A stretch of DNA of 64,000 nucleotides, taken from NCBI GenBank assembly GCA_963971405.1, contig OZ020485.1, forward strand, positions 4,216,001 to 4,280,000, in the 5' to 3' direction. The notes under the pieces were generated by a model. It saw only the letters and a list, made by a program, of their open reading frames with translations, was not told the origin of the DNA and ran no database searches. The position numbers and the translations under genes are program-made. The stretch is from Psococerastis gibbosa. Its lineage: Eukaryota; Arthropoda; Insecta; Psocodea; Psocidae. The number at the start of each line of letters is the position of its first letter. Position 1 is the first letter of the stretch. Of the stretch, positions 10,480-22,266 are shown piece by piece.

Positions 10480-12092
10480 GTGGGCAGATGGGTCATCCGA
10501 CCCACCTCGAATGACCCGGAAAAAATGGTACTAATTAGGTATAAAACATAATTACTATGAATTTTTTTTTAAAACTAGAAATCAAGAAATTAAAAAAAAA
10601 AAACGCTCTAGACTTTAAAACAAAAACGCGCGAAAACTTAACTTACAGCAAAACTCGAATCTCGTTCTCGAAACTCAAATTTCTTTTCTTTCTCATTTTG
10701 ATGTATTTGAGACTGCCCAATTGGCCACTGACATATATTAAATATAATAAATAGGTGGATACTGGATTCATCGTAATTATTAGTTTTTTATTTATAATAT
10801 TACTTTATCCCATATCTGCCACCCCTCCCCCTAACAAAAAACTGGAATTTTCAATTTTTTTTTATTCGCTCCTAACCCACCTCATATTTCATCCTGCGGA
10901 CGGCCATGACAATTATAAAGCCTTTCACTGTCGAAGTTACTGCTGAGCCTCCTAGATACAATCTTAGAAGTTTACGCAGTTCCACTGAAAATGTCGACCG
11001 CAGATGTTGACAAAACATTTGAAAGTACGTTTTCAGAACGAGCACGGCCTATCATCTCGGATTCAACTGCTTTATGGGCGTCAACAGTTCCAATCACAGA
11101 GTCTTCCACATTTTCTTCAAAGTACGCAGGATTCCTCTCTATAGTCACATTTGCATCTTCACATTGAGTTGAGCAAGTCTCAAATCTGTTGTAACTGTGC
11201 TAGTGGGTTTCCCTCAGTAGATAGCAGTTCTTGCCAAAAGCGCTCAGGGTTTTGTACTAACACCAGTGGGTTTCGTAGAAAAAATTAATTTTTTAACGAT
11301 CATTTGGGTTTCACTAATTCTATTTATAGTTGTTATTAGAAGTTTTGATAAAACACTATGTTTTTTTTCTGCATTATTTATATTTCTCATCTCCTGCTTC
11401 TATCACACTCAGACGCGTTCAATGAAGAGAAGGAATCCTGAATTCGACTGTATAATCATTTCAAGAGAAAAGTAGCGCGGAAGTGGCCACAATTAAAGGG
11501 AGGGGTTGGAGGGGGGGGGGTGGTAGGGCACAGCTGCGCCTCACAAATCATCCCGCACCAACTTTGCGGATCTAAGTTGCCATTACATCATCAGTCCGAC
11601 TATCTCAACACTCTGCCGGCTCAATCTTAATATTGCCCGCAGTTGCTACCCTCCTAGCCTACAGCGCTCTTCGAGACTTTCATTGCCACCCCCTTCTGCC
11701 ACCCCCATAACTGTCTCTCTCTCTGTGCTTTCATCCCTTGTAAGACGTTTCGCTGCAATGCCTTCTATATTACAGCTAGAACTTATATCCCTCGCTGTTT
11801 GCAGGGGAAACTTCTGAGTTGTGCCAAAGTGTCTAATTGTATTTTGAGAGCAGTCTACGCATTTGATAACTTTCAAATATTTAGATTCCTGACCGATTAG
11901 GATTTGTTTAGGGGAATATTGCTTACTAGGGTGCCTAATTTACGTTTCTCAGCCTTGATTATTGCTTAATAACTACTGAAGTTTAGGATATATATATTGC
12001 GGAGGTAGCTTCAGCAGTTTTGTCTATTTTTTTTTAGGCTGCACAAAAGAACGTACCTTCTTCGTAATCGTATACTTCTTATTTTTTAAATG
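10480..12092. other. intronic sequence, nothing recognised
   Basis: A/T-rich with simple A, G and T tracts near 10280, 10590 and 11505. Open frames are short, overlap on both strands and lack splice context. Confidence 0.4.
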
Positions 12093-12240
12093 CCTTATCA
12101 AAGATTAGCGATCATCATGGCAATTTGGACTTTGGAGACTGCTGCTCTGAAAAGGGAAGTCGTGTGATTGCCAAACAGCCTGAGGATTTCCTTTTTCTGC
12201 CGGAAGCCCTCTGGCCTCTGGGCATACCAGATTTATGACT
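12093..12240 (+). repeat. dispersed LINE-associated repeat
   Basis: tcaaagattagcgatcatcatggcaatttggactttggagactgctgctctga-like sequence recurs at 36548-36665 and, in part, near 44925, 51805 and 61182. At 61182 it adjoins a LINE 3' end, suggesting it is the 3' untranslated part of an RTE-like LINE. It ends about 90 bp before the Ig1 exon. Confidence 0.45.
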
Positions 12241-12333
12241 TGTCTAGCAGCCAAAGGTTCTGACTGTGCTGAATGCTGCCTCATTATCTTTAATTTCTTG
12301 TAATTTATCCATCAAATATTTGTCTTTTTTCAG

Positions 12334-12519
12334 GTGGGATGGGTTAAGGCAGACACAAAAGCAATCCAAGCAATTCACGACAATGTCATAACACACAATC
12401 CTCGTATCTCCGTGTCCCACAATGACCAGTCTACATGGAACTTGCACATCAAGTCGGTGCAAGAAGAAGACAGGGGGTTCTACATGTGCCAAATAAACAC
12501 AGATCCCATGAAAAGTCAG
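12334..12519 (+). CDS. DIP/Lachesin-like Ig protein, exon encoding second half of Ig1
   Basis: Internal exon of a cell-surface immunoglobulin-superfamily protein of the arthropod DIP/Lachesin (IgLON-like) group. Such proteins act in neuronal or epithelial cell recognition, and DIPs bind Dpr proteins through Ig1. The 62 codons run from the core Ig1 tryptophan (residue 3, in VGWVKADTK) to the second Ig1 cysteine (residue 52), with the family signatures VITHNPRISV, LHIKSVQEEDRGFYMCQ and INTDPMKSQ. A pyrimidine-rich acceptor (tgtcttttttcag) precedes base 12334 and the donor gtatgt follows 12519. The exon is phase 0 at both ends. The partner first half of Ig1 and the signal peptide were not found upstream and should lie before base 1. 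DIP versus Lachesin cannot be settled from this exon; family membership is very likely. Confidence 0.93.
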
Positions 12520-12583
12520 GTATGTAGGTACCAATGAGTACAATTATAAATAATATAAAATAAAATACCTATGTGTTATAACT

Positions 12584-12683
12584 GAAATTGGAGGATAAAT
12601 AAAAACTGGACTTGGCGGGATTCGAACCCACGATCTGCACCGAAAAAGTCAGTGTTATATACTCCATATAATACTGCAATAAT
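12584..12683 (-). mobile_element. SINE family 3 fragment, rearranged
   Basis: Reverse head with ggcgggattcgaacccacga, followed after 12645 by agtgttatatactccatata and atactgcaataatgtg, which is the family's 3' part in forward orientation. So head and tail sit in opposite directions. It starts about 65 bp past the Ig1 exon donor. Confidence 0.7.
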
Positions 12684-13928
12684 GTGCCTATATGTTCAAA
12701 ACTTCGTGGCGTATCATTAGCAGCGTGACAGTTGTAAGCAAGAGTCAGCGAGCCCGGCCATTGTCACTTGAAACCTGTGTAGAATTACATCAAGGACATG
12801 CAATAGTTTGGCAATGGTCTGCATTAATATTTCCAGTATATCCATTAACATTGCGTAGGTGTAGAGTAAGGTTCAATGAGCTTAGCAGCCTAAAAATGTC
12901 TGGTGCTACGTCTGTCACGTCTTTTCAATGGAGCCGTCGGGTGCCCCAGAAATTCAAAAATACATATTTGGAAGGAAGTGAATGTTCCATGCCTCTAGAT
13001 CATACTATCGTACTACATTTGGACATTTTTGTCAGTGCTTACATTAGTGGAACCAGAAACCTGCGAATGTATACCCAATCCGTTGCATGAGACGGTGTAC
13101 CTTGGTTTTCGGAGACAGAAAGACAACTGAGAGACAGATATAGTGAATTAAAGCAGACAGGTATATGTAGATCTGTTTATTGTCAGATTTAATATTTGCT
13201 ATGATTAGGCCGAGCAAGCCACAAATAAAAAAATAAATAAGAAGAATTTCTACCCAAAACCTCTATAAAATCTCCATCAAAATAACACGCTACAATGGTT
13301 GACCCAAAAGTTGGAAATCACAGTGCCTCCAGCCGAACAGTCTTGGAGGCACAAAACCGTAAACATTTTATAATTTAAATAAATGTGCATGTTTTTTCGT
13401 TTGGTTGGTAGCACTGGTGGTCGCGGCGTAATGGACGCCCGCGGCTCTTCTTAGTTCCCGTCCGCTCGCAGTTCCGCAAAACTTTTTAAGTGCTCCTCGT
13501 AACTTCTAATTTCATGCCATTCTCCAATAAAGTGATACTTCTGCTTCTGTCTGCGTATATATTTCTTGTGACCTCAATTTTAATGGTGACAAGGCACCAG
13601 ACGTAAGCTCTTAAAGCTACGGAAAGTCCGGTGCTATTTCACATCGCGACATCTCATATTTAGGAGAAACTTTCCAAATGTTTTAATAACAACATGGCGT
13701 GTTGGCCAATTAATTAAATAACCATTCCCAATGTTGGCAAAATCGTTCTTTGAATACCTCTTTATATATGAGCTCTAAACTATATTAATACATTTACTTT
13801 AGTAGGTACCTATATATATAATAATAATAATTTAATTCCATACAGTGCGATTAGCAACTTAGATGATAGGGATCCCTCACTGGGTGTGCTTTTTTTAGCA
13901 CGGGGAAGTGAGGTGCAGCCAATAGTTA
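12684..13928. other. intronic sequence, nothing firm
   Basis: The frame at 12692-13090 has no known domain and no splice signals that fit the gene. No repeat match in the window. Confidence 0.4.
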
Positions 13929-14299
13929 GGTGCCCATTCCATTGACCGGCTAGGGCTATTTCCAACAACGGCGACGTGGTAGCAGACATTCAAGACTTAG
14001 GTGGCGTTTCCACCGACCTCGCATTGCAGAATTGACGGAAATGTTTATTTTCCTCTATGCCACAGTTAAAATTGATCAATGATCATACAGTAAAATCACA
14101 AACAAACTAAAATTAAAAAATGGCTTCATGGGATATGTTAATTACAAACATTTTAATAGATTTCTATTTAAAAAAAAAAAAAAAAAAACCATTTCCATCT
14201 GCAATGCGAGGTCGGTGGAAACGCTACCTAAGTCTTGAATGTCTGCTACCACGTCATCGTTGTTGGAAATAGCCCTAGCCGGTCAATGGAATGGGCGCC
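13929..14299. mobile_element. PIF/Harbinger-type MITE
   Basis: Starts ggtgcccattccattgacc and ends caatggaatgggcgcc, with a perfect TTA duplication at 13926-13928 and 14300-14302. Arms are nearly identical to the copy at 5280. An A tract replaces part of the right inner arm (371 bp). Confidence 0.92.
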
Positions 14300-14757
14300 T
14301 TACAAAGTAGTATACGTCAAAATCTTACATTATTGCAAATAAACAATAGTTCGCGTTGTACAATAAATGAACAGCCCACTGCCCGTTCAAACACGAAGGC
14401 TAGGGGCTATGTATAGGTAAGTGCCAAGCTGATAAAAATATTATCAAAATGTTGTGTTTTAAGAGTTAAAATGTTGGAAGACAAAAAGGGCGTTTACTCG
14501 CCCCCCTCCCCCCCAGAAATGTTTAGACTTGTTAAAATCCAAATTTCGTAAAAGCAACATAAGAAAAACGGTTGGCTGTAAAATATTTACTCCCAACTGT
14601 GGTGCATTTAATGAGTCCCCCAAGCGTGTACAACGAATTTGTCAACAATAAGATTTTATCAACTTTCTGTTAATGCTCTTTTATCAAATAGTTAAAGGTA
14701 GATTTGGTAATAGACATAGTAATAGACATAGTATATGATGATCAGGACTCGTATATT

Positions 14758-14996
14758 CTGTATTTGGTTAAGTCATGCTTTCGCCCGTTGCATTGAGTCA
14801 ATGGTAAGCTTGTCTCAACTTGTCAATTATCACTTGAGCAGGTGTAGGTTGACATCGAGGACGTATACCAGTTTGCCAATGGCCCAAAGCAATATAATAA
14901 AAAACAAAAATAATGTCTGAAATTCATGGGGTCGTTGCCATTGGACAAAGGATCAATGGACCACTTTAAGTGGGCCTAGGTTCATAATAAGTACTT
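14758..14996 (+). mobile_element. SINE-like repeat family 5
   Basis: Second copy of the repeat at 8372-8608: ttaagtcatgctttcgcccg, gacatcgaggacgtatacca, catggggtcgttgccattgg and a cataataagtactt end. Confidence 0.55.
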
Positions 14997-15155
14997 CAGT
15001 TTGGGGGAGGGGGGGAGGCTAAGCCTCTAATAAAAATTAATAAAAAAACAATAAATCTGTAAATCTTCCATAAGCCTCGCCCTTCACCCCTTCTCATTAA
15101 AACAAAAAATAAAAATGTCCTGGCAAGTTCACGAAAGATTATAATATCAATGCTT

Positions 15156-15935
15156 AGTGGCGTAACAATAGGTTTTCGAAGGGGGAAAACCGTTCTCACA
15201 CATACAGCTTTAAATTAATGACCTTAGTGTCCTTTGTGTAGAAGTCAGAGGGTTCGGGAGACTTGAAGGGGGGGGGGGAGTAAACAGACCTGAAATAGTA
15301 TGAGTTGACGCATTTTGATAGCAGTAACTTTGAGGTTTTACAGACAATTAATACAACTGCGAAAAGGGGGGGCCCGGGGTTCTCCCCCGGGTGATTTTTT
15401 TTTTTAAAGAATTTGCCTGAAATAGTGGAGTTTTACGCATTTCGAGTGCAGTAACAATTTGATTTTAGACGGAAAGAATATAACTGCTTTCCAAAGGGGC
15501 AGTACCGGTCGCTGCGTCCGTATCTGGGGGTCTTCTCCGGGTGAATTTTTTTTTAATGTGGCTTGTAACAGTGGGATTGTACGCATTTTTATAGTAGTAC
15601 CGTTTGGATTATAAATGAAAATGAAAATAACTGGACAAGGGAGCCCCAGTGGTCTCCTCCGGGAGAAATTTCTTTAAAATGTGGCTAGTAATAGTGGGAT
15701 TGTAAGTATTTTGATAGTAGTTACGTTAAGATTTCACTGGCGATGAAAATAACTGGACAAGGGGGGTCCGGGGGTCTCCCCCGGTTGAAAATGTTTGAAA
15801 AGCATGCCTGAAATAGTGGGGTTTTACGCATTTTGAGTGCAGTAACACATAGATTTTAAAGGCGAAGAATATACTCTAAACAATGGGGGCTACCCCCAGC
15901 CCCCCAGGACCCCCCATTTTCCTCCTATGCCAGTC
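15156..15935. mobile_element. G-rich element with five internal tandem units of about 125 bp
   Basis: Left end agtggcgtaacaatagg, right end cctcctatgcc. Five units start near 15290, 15418, 15561, 15681 and 15807. Each has ctgaaatagtgggattttac-type sequence, gcattttgatagtagtaac, and a core with gggggtctcccccgg. Units differ by point changes and small indels. Similar units, inverted and fewer, are seen at 8990-9400, 16930-17180 and 42960-43140. No coding capacity. Confidence 0.75.
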
Positions 15936-16847
15936 AGACTCAACGGGTACGTAGTCCGACAGAGGCTATTTACAGCGAGAATGGTGCCAAGTAAGTTTGC
16001 CAATTTGACTGCTTGATTCTTACAACGAGCATGATCATCTTACGTTCAGCCTTTTACAACAAACCAAGATCCTAACAAATAATAGCCTCGGCTACAGAGA
16101 ATGAATTGGAAGGTTGACGTCTGAGACTTGACAAGAGAGGAAAATATTTTTTGACCGGGTCTGGATCTACCTAACCTTAATAGGTAACTTATCTTCACAG
16201 GCAGAGGAAAACATGGCTGCTGGGCAAATTACTGACCCTACTGTATAACTCAAAAATCATGCACTTTCTTATAAACTCCACAATGGGTAAGGCTACCTAC
16301 ACTGCAGGGAAAAGAAGCTTTTTGGATTCAAAATCTCCAGGAAAGGGGATCTGTTCACCTTAATTAAAAAGAGACTAAAGGACATTTTCAAAGTCAATTC
16401 TGTTTCTAAGGAAAATGGGGAGGGGGTAGGCCTACCTGTTGCAGAAAATCCCGGCTAGGATTACTCTTTAATTACAGCTGGCACAGATCTAAACTAACTT
16501 TTTATTTTATTTTATATTTTTACTTTAAAAACCTGTCCAGTAAAACTGCTGTATAGGTCAATGATTGCTTATTAATCTGTACAGAAAATTCACTTTAATT
16601 TTAGTAAATTTTTGAAAGTTACCTATGCCAGGCCTAATGACGTCTCAAATGAAAATAAGAAATAAAAATTGTAAAAAACTTGGTGGATGTAAATGAATTA
16701 TTTGGAATAAAAAGTTTGACAGAGTGCAGTTTGACAAGTCATTAAAAGTGTTGTAATGAAACAAACTTAGTTATTCTCCAGAAGTAGTAGTTGTTGCTCA
16801 TGCACATTTAATGAAACATTCGTAAAAAAAAGATATGACTGTCGTGG
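15936..16847. other. intronic sequence, nothing recognised
   Basis: No exon and no repeat match in the window. Confidence 0.4.
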
Positions 16848-17305
16848 AATCCAGCGTGGTCCAGCGGTTAAGACGACGCCCCGGTTAGGCGTAGATCGTG
16901 GGTTCGAATCCCGCCAGGCGCGGATATACGGGGGGGCTATAGGGGCTATAGCCCCCCCCCCCATTAGGGTCCTCAAAATGCGTAAAACCCCACTATTTCA
17001 GTCCTATTTGTCATAAATTTTCTCCCGGGGGAGACCCCCGGTCCCCGATAGTATTAATTACCTATGATATAGAACCCTTATTGCTCTGAAAATGCGTACA
17101 ACGCCAATATTTCAGCCCTATTTCCCAAAAAACATTCGGAATTTAATCTTAGCCCCCTCGTTGGTCTCATTCTAGATCCGCGCCTGAATTCCGCCAAGCC
17201 CAGTTTTTTCCATATCCTCTAATTTCGGTTATAAAGAGGAGGTTACCTCTTCAACCAAAGTTAATTTAATATCAGTGTTATATATACCATATATAATACT
17301 GCAAT
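16848..17305 (+). mobile_element. SINE family 3 split by a G-rich hAT-type element
   Basis: The tRNA-like head runs 16848-16914 (gtccagcggttaagacgac, then gtgggttcgaatcccgc). The rest resumes at 17186 with ccgccaagcccag, tcctctaatttcggttataa, ggttacctcttcaaccaaag and ends with atataatactgcaatg. The gap is exactly filled by the element at 16915-17185, with the 8-bp target duplicated, so the SINE is older than the insertion. Confidence 0.85.
16915..17185. mobile_element. G-rich hAT-type MITE inserted in a SINE
   Basis: Ends caggcgcggatatacg and tagatccgcgcctg are inverted with CAG...CTG termini. Flanking 8-mers aatcccgc (16907-16914) and aattccgc (17186-17193) differ at one base. Carries the ctcccgggggagacccccgg core of the G-rich family. 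Confidence 0.9.
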
Positions 17306-17439
17306 GTATCCCCTATCACTGCTTAATCCTAAATTCTAATCTATGCATTTGGAGCCTAAGAAGTCTGTGTCTGTCGTCCGCCCACAAAAACCCAGAAAAG
17401 GCTATTCAGATTTCAGAGCGTCCAATGCAGCCTATCCAG

Positions 17440-18163
17440 GTTCATGATTGCATTAGTCCTACTTACTTACTTTTTCCGCGCCATTTCCTCATGGAGGGTC
17501 GGCGGCAGAGCTGCGGCGTTTCCAGACGTTTCTGTCTTGCGCGTCCTCCCTTGTGAGCCCGGTTTCTTGCAGGTCGCTTACAATTTTCCTCTCCAGGGTG
17601 AGCTTTGGGCGCCCACGTGCTCGGCGTCCAGATACCATCGCCTCTCCCACTCTTCGTATAAGCGCTGATGCCTCTCTACTTTGCACGTGTCCCCACCAGC
17701 TGAGCCTCTTCCCTCTTAGTTTTTGCACCACGTCTGTTGTTCGCATTTCTTCCCGAATGTCCTCGTTTCTGCGCCTGTCATTTAATGTTACGCCACATTC
17801 CCTCCGCAGCATCCTCATCTCCGCTACGTGGATCACTTGTTCTTTGCGTTTACGCACGGCCCAACACTCAGCGCCATATATCATGCATGGCCTGACCACT
17901 TGTTTGTATATGCGACTTTTCAATTTCTTTGGCATCCTTCTGTCAGTCAGGACCGCGGACATCTCTCGAAACTTGGCCCACCCCGCAGCAATACCCGCCT
18001 TCACGTCGTTTTCGCCAATCGTGCTGCCTAGGTACTTAAACTTCCCTACTTTGTTTAGCTGATGGTTAACAACGCTTATGCTACCGGGAGTCTGCTTAAC
18101 GCACTCCATGTATTCTGTCTTGCCTCCGTTGACCTTTAGGCCTTCGTCCTCCAGCGTTTTCAC
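17440..18163 (-). pseudogene. LINE reverse transcriptase C-terminus (RTE-like), 5'-truncated
   Basis: An open frame from 18163 down to 17489 (224 codons) has KTEYMECVKQ, KYLGSTIGENDVK, DRRMPKKLKSRIYKQVVRP, YGAECWAVRKRKEQ, AEMRMLRRECGVTLNDRRRN, LSWWGHVQSRE and GRRARGRPKLTLE. These are the thumb and C-terminal motifs of RTE-type non-LTR reverse transcriptases. The catalytic YADD part is absent, as expected for 5' truncation. The minus-strand 3' end reaches aagtaagtaagtaggacta near 17455, a short tandem tail often seen in RTE elements. The clade call is from motif resemblance only. Confidence 0.85.
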
Positions 18164-18802
18164 CCATTTGTCCTAGAAAATACTAAATAGCTGTCATATT
18201 TAAGTGCAACTTGACCCTTTGCCAAACACCCTTCCTCCTTTACCTAGGCCGAAACTGCAGCCTCATCCAAGATTTTTGTGTGACCTATGATAAAATCATT
18301 GACACACCTGTACATGTATCGGACCCCCTGGTAACGTTATCATTATAGCAGTGGCCAATGCTTCCTCCACCAAGTTACGTGAAACTGCACTTTTTCAAGG
18401 CTAATCTTGGTCTCTATCGTTTCCCTCTCTCTTAATTTCTCTCTGTCTCTATCTCTCTATCTGTGGCGTTTATAAAATGATTTTCAGTTCTGCCTGAAAT
18501 TTCATGAAGGGGGATTCCCCACCAACTCTCAGGCCTGATCACTCGATTGGTTGTGGTTCCACTTCGATTGCTTTGTTTTTTAAGACCTATTTTTGCATTG
18601 GATGCGTGTTGGGTTCAACATCTGTATAGGCCTAGGTAGGTTACGATATCTGTAATCGGTTGGCGTATTATGTGGCCCTTACAGCTCTTAGGCCACACAC
18701 ATGGACGATTCTCGCAGTCCTGATTTGCCGACGTCTTTTCCATTGTAGGGATAAGACAACAGAACCGCAGAGTCTACCTTTGAAATCAGAAGATTTCTAT
18801 TA
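18164..18802. other. intronic sequence, nothing recognised
   Basis: A tctctctgtctctatctctc pyrimidine run lies near 18425-18465. Nothing else found. Confidence 0.4.
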
Positions 18803-19105
18803 GGCGGGGATTGCACCGACCGGCTAGGGCTAAATACAAAAACGGTGACGTGGTAGTAGACATTCAAGACTTAGGCGGGGTTTCCACCGACCTCACATTG
18901 CAGAATGCAAATGACATTGACGGAAATGTTTGTTTTCCTCTATGCTATAGTTAAAATTGATCAATGATCATACAGTAAAATCACAAACAAACAAACTAAA
19001 ATTAAAAAATGGCGTCATGGGATATGTTAAGTACAAACATGTTAATAGATTTCTATAAAAATAAAAATTCTAATTTCCGTCAATGTCATTTGCATTCTGC
19101 AATGC
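18803..19105. mobile_element. PIF/Harbinger-type MITE, right arm truncated
   Basis: Starts ggcggggattgcaccgaccg after TTA and follows the family to ttgcattctgcaatgc, where the right arm stops. The left end is the ggcgggg form shared with the short relative at 36148. Confidence 0.85.
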
Positions 19106-19169
19106 AACACACACATTATCGTTCCTTGTTTACAAAATATTTGGAAAGCCGTCTCTTAACTTAACTTAA

Positions 19170-19547
19170 GGATGAGTTTTCAAAATGTTTTGTAAACAAG
19201 AAATTATCGTGCTTTTTGGACGAAATTAATTAATTGATCGTTCCACAAAGATATAAAAGGGAACAGATGAAAAAATCTTAAAAAATACGAACTTTCTGTG
19301 AATGCTGTCTATTTCCCTTACAGATTTACAAATGTGATACAAAATGGGTTTAAGGCTATTTATCCAATTTTTTTAAGGTAATAATATTTCAGTTCCGAAA
19401 ATATAAACTTCTTGCGATAACTTGGATTTTTATGAGTTTTTTATCTGTTCACTTTGTTATCTTTGTATCTGTGGAATGAGCAATAAATTTTTTTCGTCAA
19501 AAAGTCAGTAAAATTTCTTGTTTACAAAACATTTTGAACACTCAGCC
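19170..19547. mobile_element. TTAA-flanked inverted-repeat element (378 bp)
   Basis: Left ggatgagttttcaaaatgtt and right aacattttgaacactcagc... inverse, with tgtttacaaaacatttt shared by both ends. TTAA on both sides (19166-19169, 19548-19551). Copy at 50102-50493. TTAA duplication points to piggyBac-like mobilisation; no transposase is present. Confidence 0.82.
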
Positions 19548-19551
19548 TTAA

Positions 19552-20171
19552 GTTGCATCATATTTTGTACAGAATAATATCAACTGGAAACTAAGGCTCA
19601 ATCCGGCGACTGATACTTATCATTTGTATGACGCTTATCTAGTTACTATTTTCATTATTATTGTATTATTGAATCGGCTCACATAGGCTAACTCAATCGG
19701 CTGATTTATTAATAACTACAAAAATAATAACAAGATAAGCGTCACTTAAATTATAAGTAGGCCCTATCAGTCGTTGGATCGGGGCTTATTCGCTAATATT
19801 TACGGAAAATTATTTAGACGCTCACTGATTCGAATACAATTAGAATTAAATAGTTTTTAACCCATCAATACAGCAAAGACGAGAGTTATTAATCTTTTTA
19901 CTCAAACTGTTGGGTACTTTGTTGGATTTGGTAGTAAATGGTATTCCGTCAGCAGTCGAGTAAAAAATACAATCAATCAATCAAACTCAACTTGTTTATC
20001 CATTACAAGGGCCGCTGACTTGCTGAAAACCAGGCAAATCGGCTCCTTCATTGCTTTAACGATAAAAACGGACTTTTTTGGGAATGCATCATAACACAGG
20101 GTGTTCATCCCGTCTCTTTCTTCTACTTATATAGTAATGCCAACTTCTTATTCTTTCTTTCTATCTATCTA
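19552..20171. other. intronic sequence with local inverted repeat, unassigned
   Basis: aatccggcgactgatacttatc... and, inverted, ...cctatcagtcgttggatcggggc flank about 150 bp (about 19600-19790), with gacgcttatctagttactattttc matched by ataataacaagataagcgtc. It looks like an old palindromic MITE; the ends are not clear enough to place. Confidence 0.45.
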
Positions 20172-20335
20172 CAAAAAGGTTAATCGCGTACAAACAATTT
20201 AATGAATGTATCCGATTAACCTCTTCAATCACCTCACTAAGTAACCTAACAGGTACTTGTGTCGAGTTACGACACGTCTCCGACCGCAAGTCGCTGTCTG
20301 CATCCTCTACTCGGCGGCTTACGAGTTTCACCTAG
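20172..20335 (-). mobile_element. SINE-like repeat family 4, reverse copy
   Basis: Contains ggttaatcgcgtacaaac, tttaatgaatgtatccgat and gagttacgacacgtctcc, the reverse of the 1823 copy; the end corresponding to the head is diverged. Confidence 0.6.
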
Positions 20336-21604
20336 ACGGGTTTAATATATTTTTTAGTACCATTGCACTATTTTAACGGTAGCAATTCCACGAATCTGTA
20401 CCCTCTCATGGTAATCCTGAAATAATCTCCCACTTATAATTTGACTTACAATCAACTAATTTTCAAACAATCCATAATTTATATTGTTATTGTTCACATA
20501 ACTTGATCAAGAGAAAGTAAAATAAAGTTAGTTTAATTTTATTTTGAGGAAGCTGACCCTTCAGCAAGTATCAAATCGTTGATAAAATGTAACTGTATTA
20601 ATGTGTTTCTCCCTGTTGATGGCAGATCTTGCCGAAAGCGTTCATGGTGTTTCAACTGATATTAGCGGGTTTCTTCGACAGAGTTAATTTTCAATGTTTT
20701 TTTTGGGGGGGGGGGGAGTTTACTAACACTATTATTTATACGTTAACATGTTTTAATGACACTGGTTTATTGTTTGTTTATTAAAATGAAATTTCATGAA
20801 GTCACAAGTACCTTACTTAATTTTATATCTAGAAATTGCAGTAGGCTATAAGTTCCCAGTCCTTCAATCTTCATTAAGGACAAAAGGCTTTGAGGAACAA
20901 AGTAGTCATAATACTCAGCGTCAAGGGCATAATAGGTGACAAAACTTCTTCTTCAAGTTACAGCCGACTGACTGGTTGGCAACACCATGTGGCCTCGATG
21001 CCTCTACTCCCCTCGATCCTGACACTTGCCTGCCCCAAAATAAGAAACAAACAATATTAGAAGACTGAGTAACAACCAGATTCCACATACCGTTCATTCT
21101 TTCTTTTCCTGCGCCACAGCATTACTAATGCCACATAATATAAGCTTTACAGCATATGATGCACGGCACGTACAAAATCACACACGAGAAAAACAACAGC
21201 AGTCTTCTCCAAGACTGTAAACTTGGTTTCATATAAAATAGCACAGCAGATGGCGTTAACTGCAGCGGGACTGTGACAGCAGCATAAAAATCGGGCGATT
21301 TACGCTCGTAGGCCTATCTCCCAGTGCACCGGCCTTCTCTAATATTTTTCCGCCCTAATACATTTCCACTGTCATATATTAACTGTGTTATATGTTAGCA
21401 GTGTTGCAGGATGTCCTGCAGTACTGTCCGTATGAAATATATTTTTGAGCCTTTCAAGGAAACCTTAATCATATAATGCTGTTCGCATGAGATAAGAGTA
21501 TAATAAAAGGTTTTGATTGCCTTTGTCTTGTCATAGTAAATCGCACTTAGTTTACAAAACATTTGGAATGCATTCGGAACGTTTTATAGCTTACCTTAAT
21601 TCTT
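20336..21604. other. intronic sequence, nothing recognised
   Basis: A G tract at 20704-20717. No exon or matched repeat. Confidence 0.4.
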
Positions 21605-21800
21605 CTTAAACTTTTTCTTCTTCTGGCTCTACATCCCTTGATGAGCTTTGACCTGCTCGACATCACTCCTCCAGTCATCTCGGTTTTGTACAACGCTCCA
21701 CCATCTACGGACTCCCAACTCCCGAAGGTCAGTTTCAAACTCATCCTTCCAGCGTTTTCGAGGACGTCCCGCCAGTCGTCTTCCTGTCATACTTGTGCCT
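21605..21800 (-). pseudogene. 3' end of an RTE-like LINE
   Basis: Minus strand reads MTGRRLAGRPRKRWKDEFET, then DLRELGVRRWWSVVQNRDDWR and SDVEQVKAHQG. This is the GRPRKRW...VVQNRDDWR...V.AHQG terminus typical of many insect and crustacean RTE-like LINEs. The residue after HQG is a cysteine codon where relatives such as the copy near 61215 read on differently. Only the last roughly 65 codons are present. Confidence 0.78.
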
Positions 21801-22129
21801 TGCTTTGTATATCTTTTTACCTTAATTAATCTGAGAAAATCACAAAAGAGCTGAGGCTACTGCACAAAGAATTGTAGCCTACTGAATAAATACTTTATTA
21901 CTTCTTATAAATTTATTAATCTTATTTTATCCTAGACAGCCAAATTCTTTTTTTCGTGGTTTGAGACAGGGGAGAAGCAATGGTAGAAGACGGTTGATGA
22001 GCTGTCGGCGTGTACAACAAAAGCTATGTTAAAATACGTCTTTTCCACGCAATTTTTAAAAGAGTTAATGCAGAATTTGGGGCGATAAAATGAATGTGCC
22101 TTAGCTCCTACAGTACTTACAGCTCTAAG
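21801..22129. other. intronic sequence, nothing recognised
   Basis: Nothing beyond A/T-rich sequence. ggtagaagacggttgatgagctgtcggcgtg near 21982 is similar to ggcaacaggcagttgacgagctgttgacgtg near 22325, a short diverged local repeat. Confidence 0.4.
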
Positions 22130-22266
22130 CAGGCTCGTATCCAGGATTTTATTCCGGGGAGGGCTGCGATCTCACAGAATGTTGTGAAATGTTACACATC
22201 TGAAGAATTCAATTGTATCTAGTGTAATGTCAAAAAATATCGGAGTGGGGGCTGGTTACGGGCCTG
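22130..22266. mobile_element. G-rich hAT-type MITE (137 bp)
   Basis: Ends caggctcgtatccagg and ggttacgggcctg; flanking 8-mers gctctaag (22122-22129) and gctctatg (22267-22274) differ at one base. Inner tctagtgtaatgtcaaaa is also seen in the copy at 26740. Confidence 0.85.

Noticed and set aside
12692-13090. 132-codon frame after the Ig1 exon
   Set aside because: No family motifs, and it lies in the intron between exons that already join in frame.
13090-13600. Possible solo LTR (aataaag and a later tggtgaca)
   Set aside because: No paired terminal repeat, no clear TG...CA ends and no coding remnant nearby; too weak to call.
16848-16914. Possible functional tRNA gene
   Set aside because: The tRNA-like head recurs in seven places with a shared non-tRNA body, so it is a SINE.
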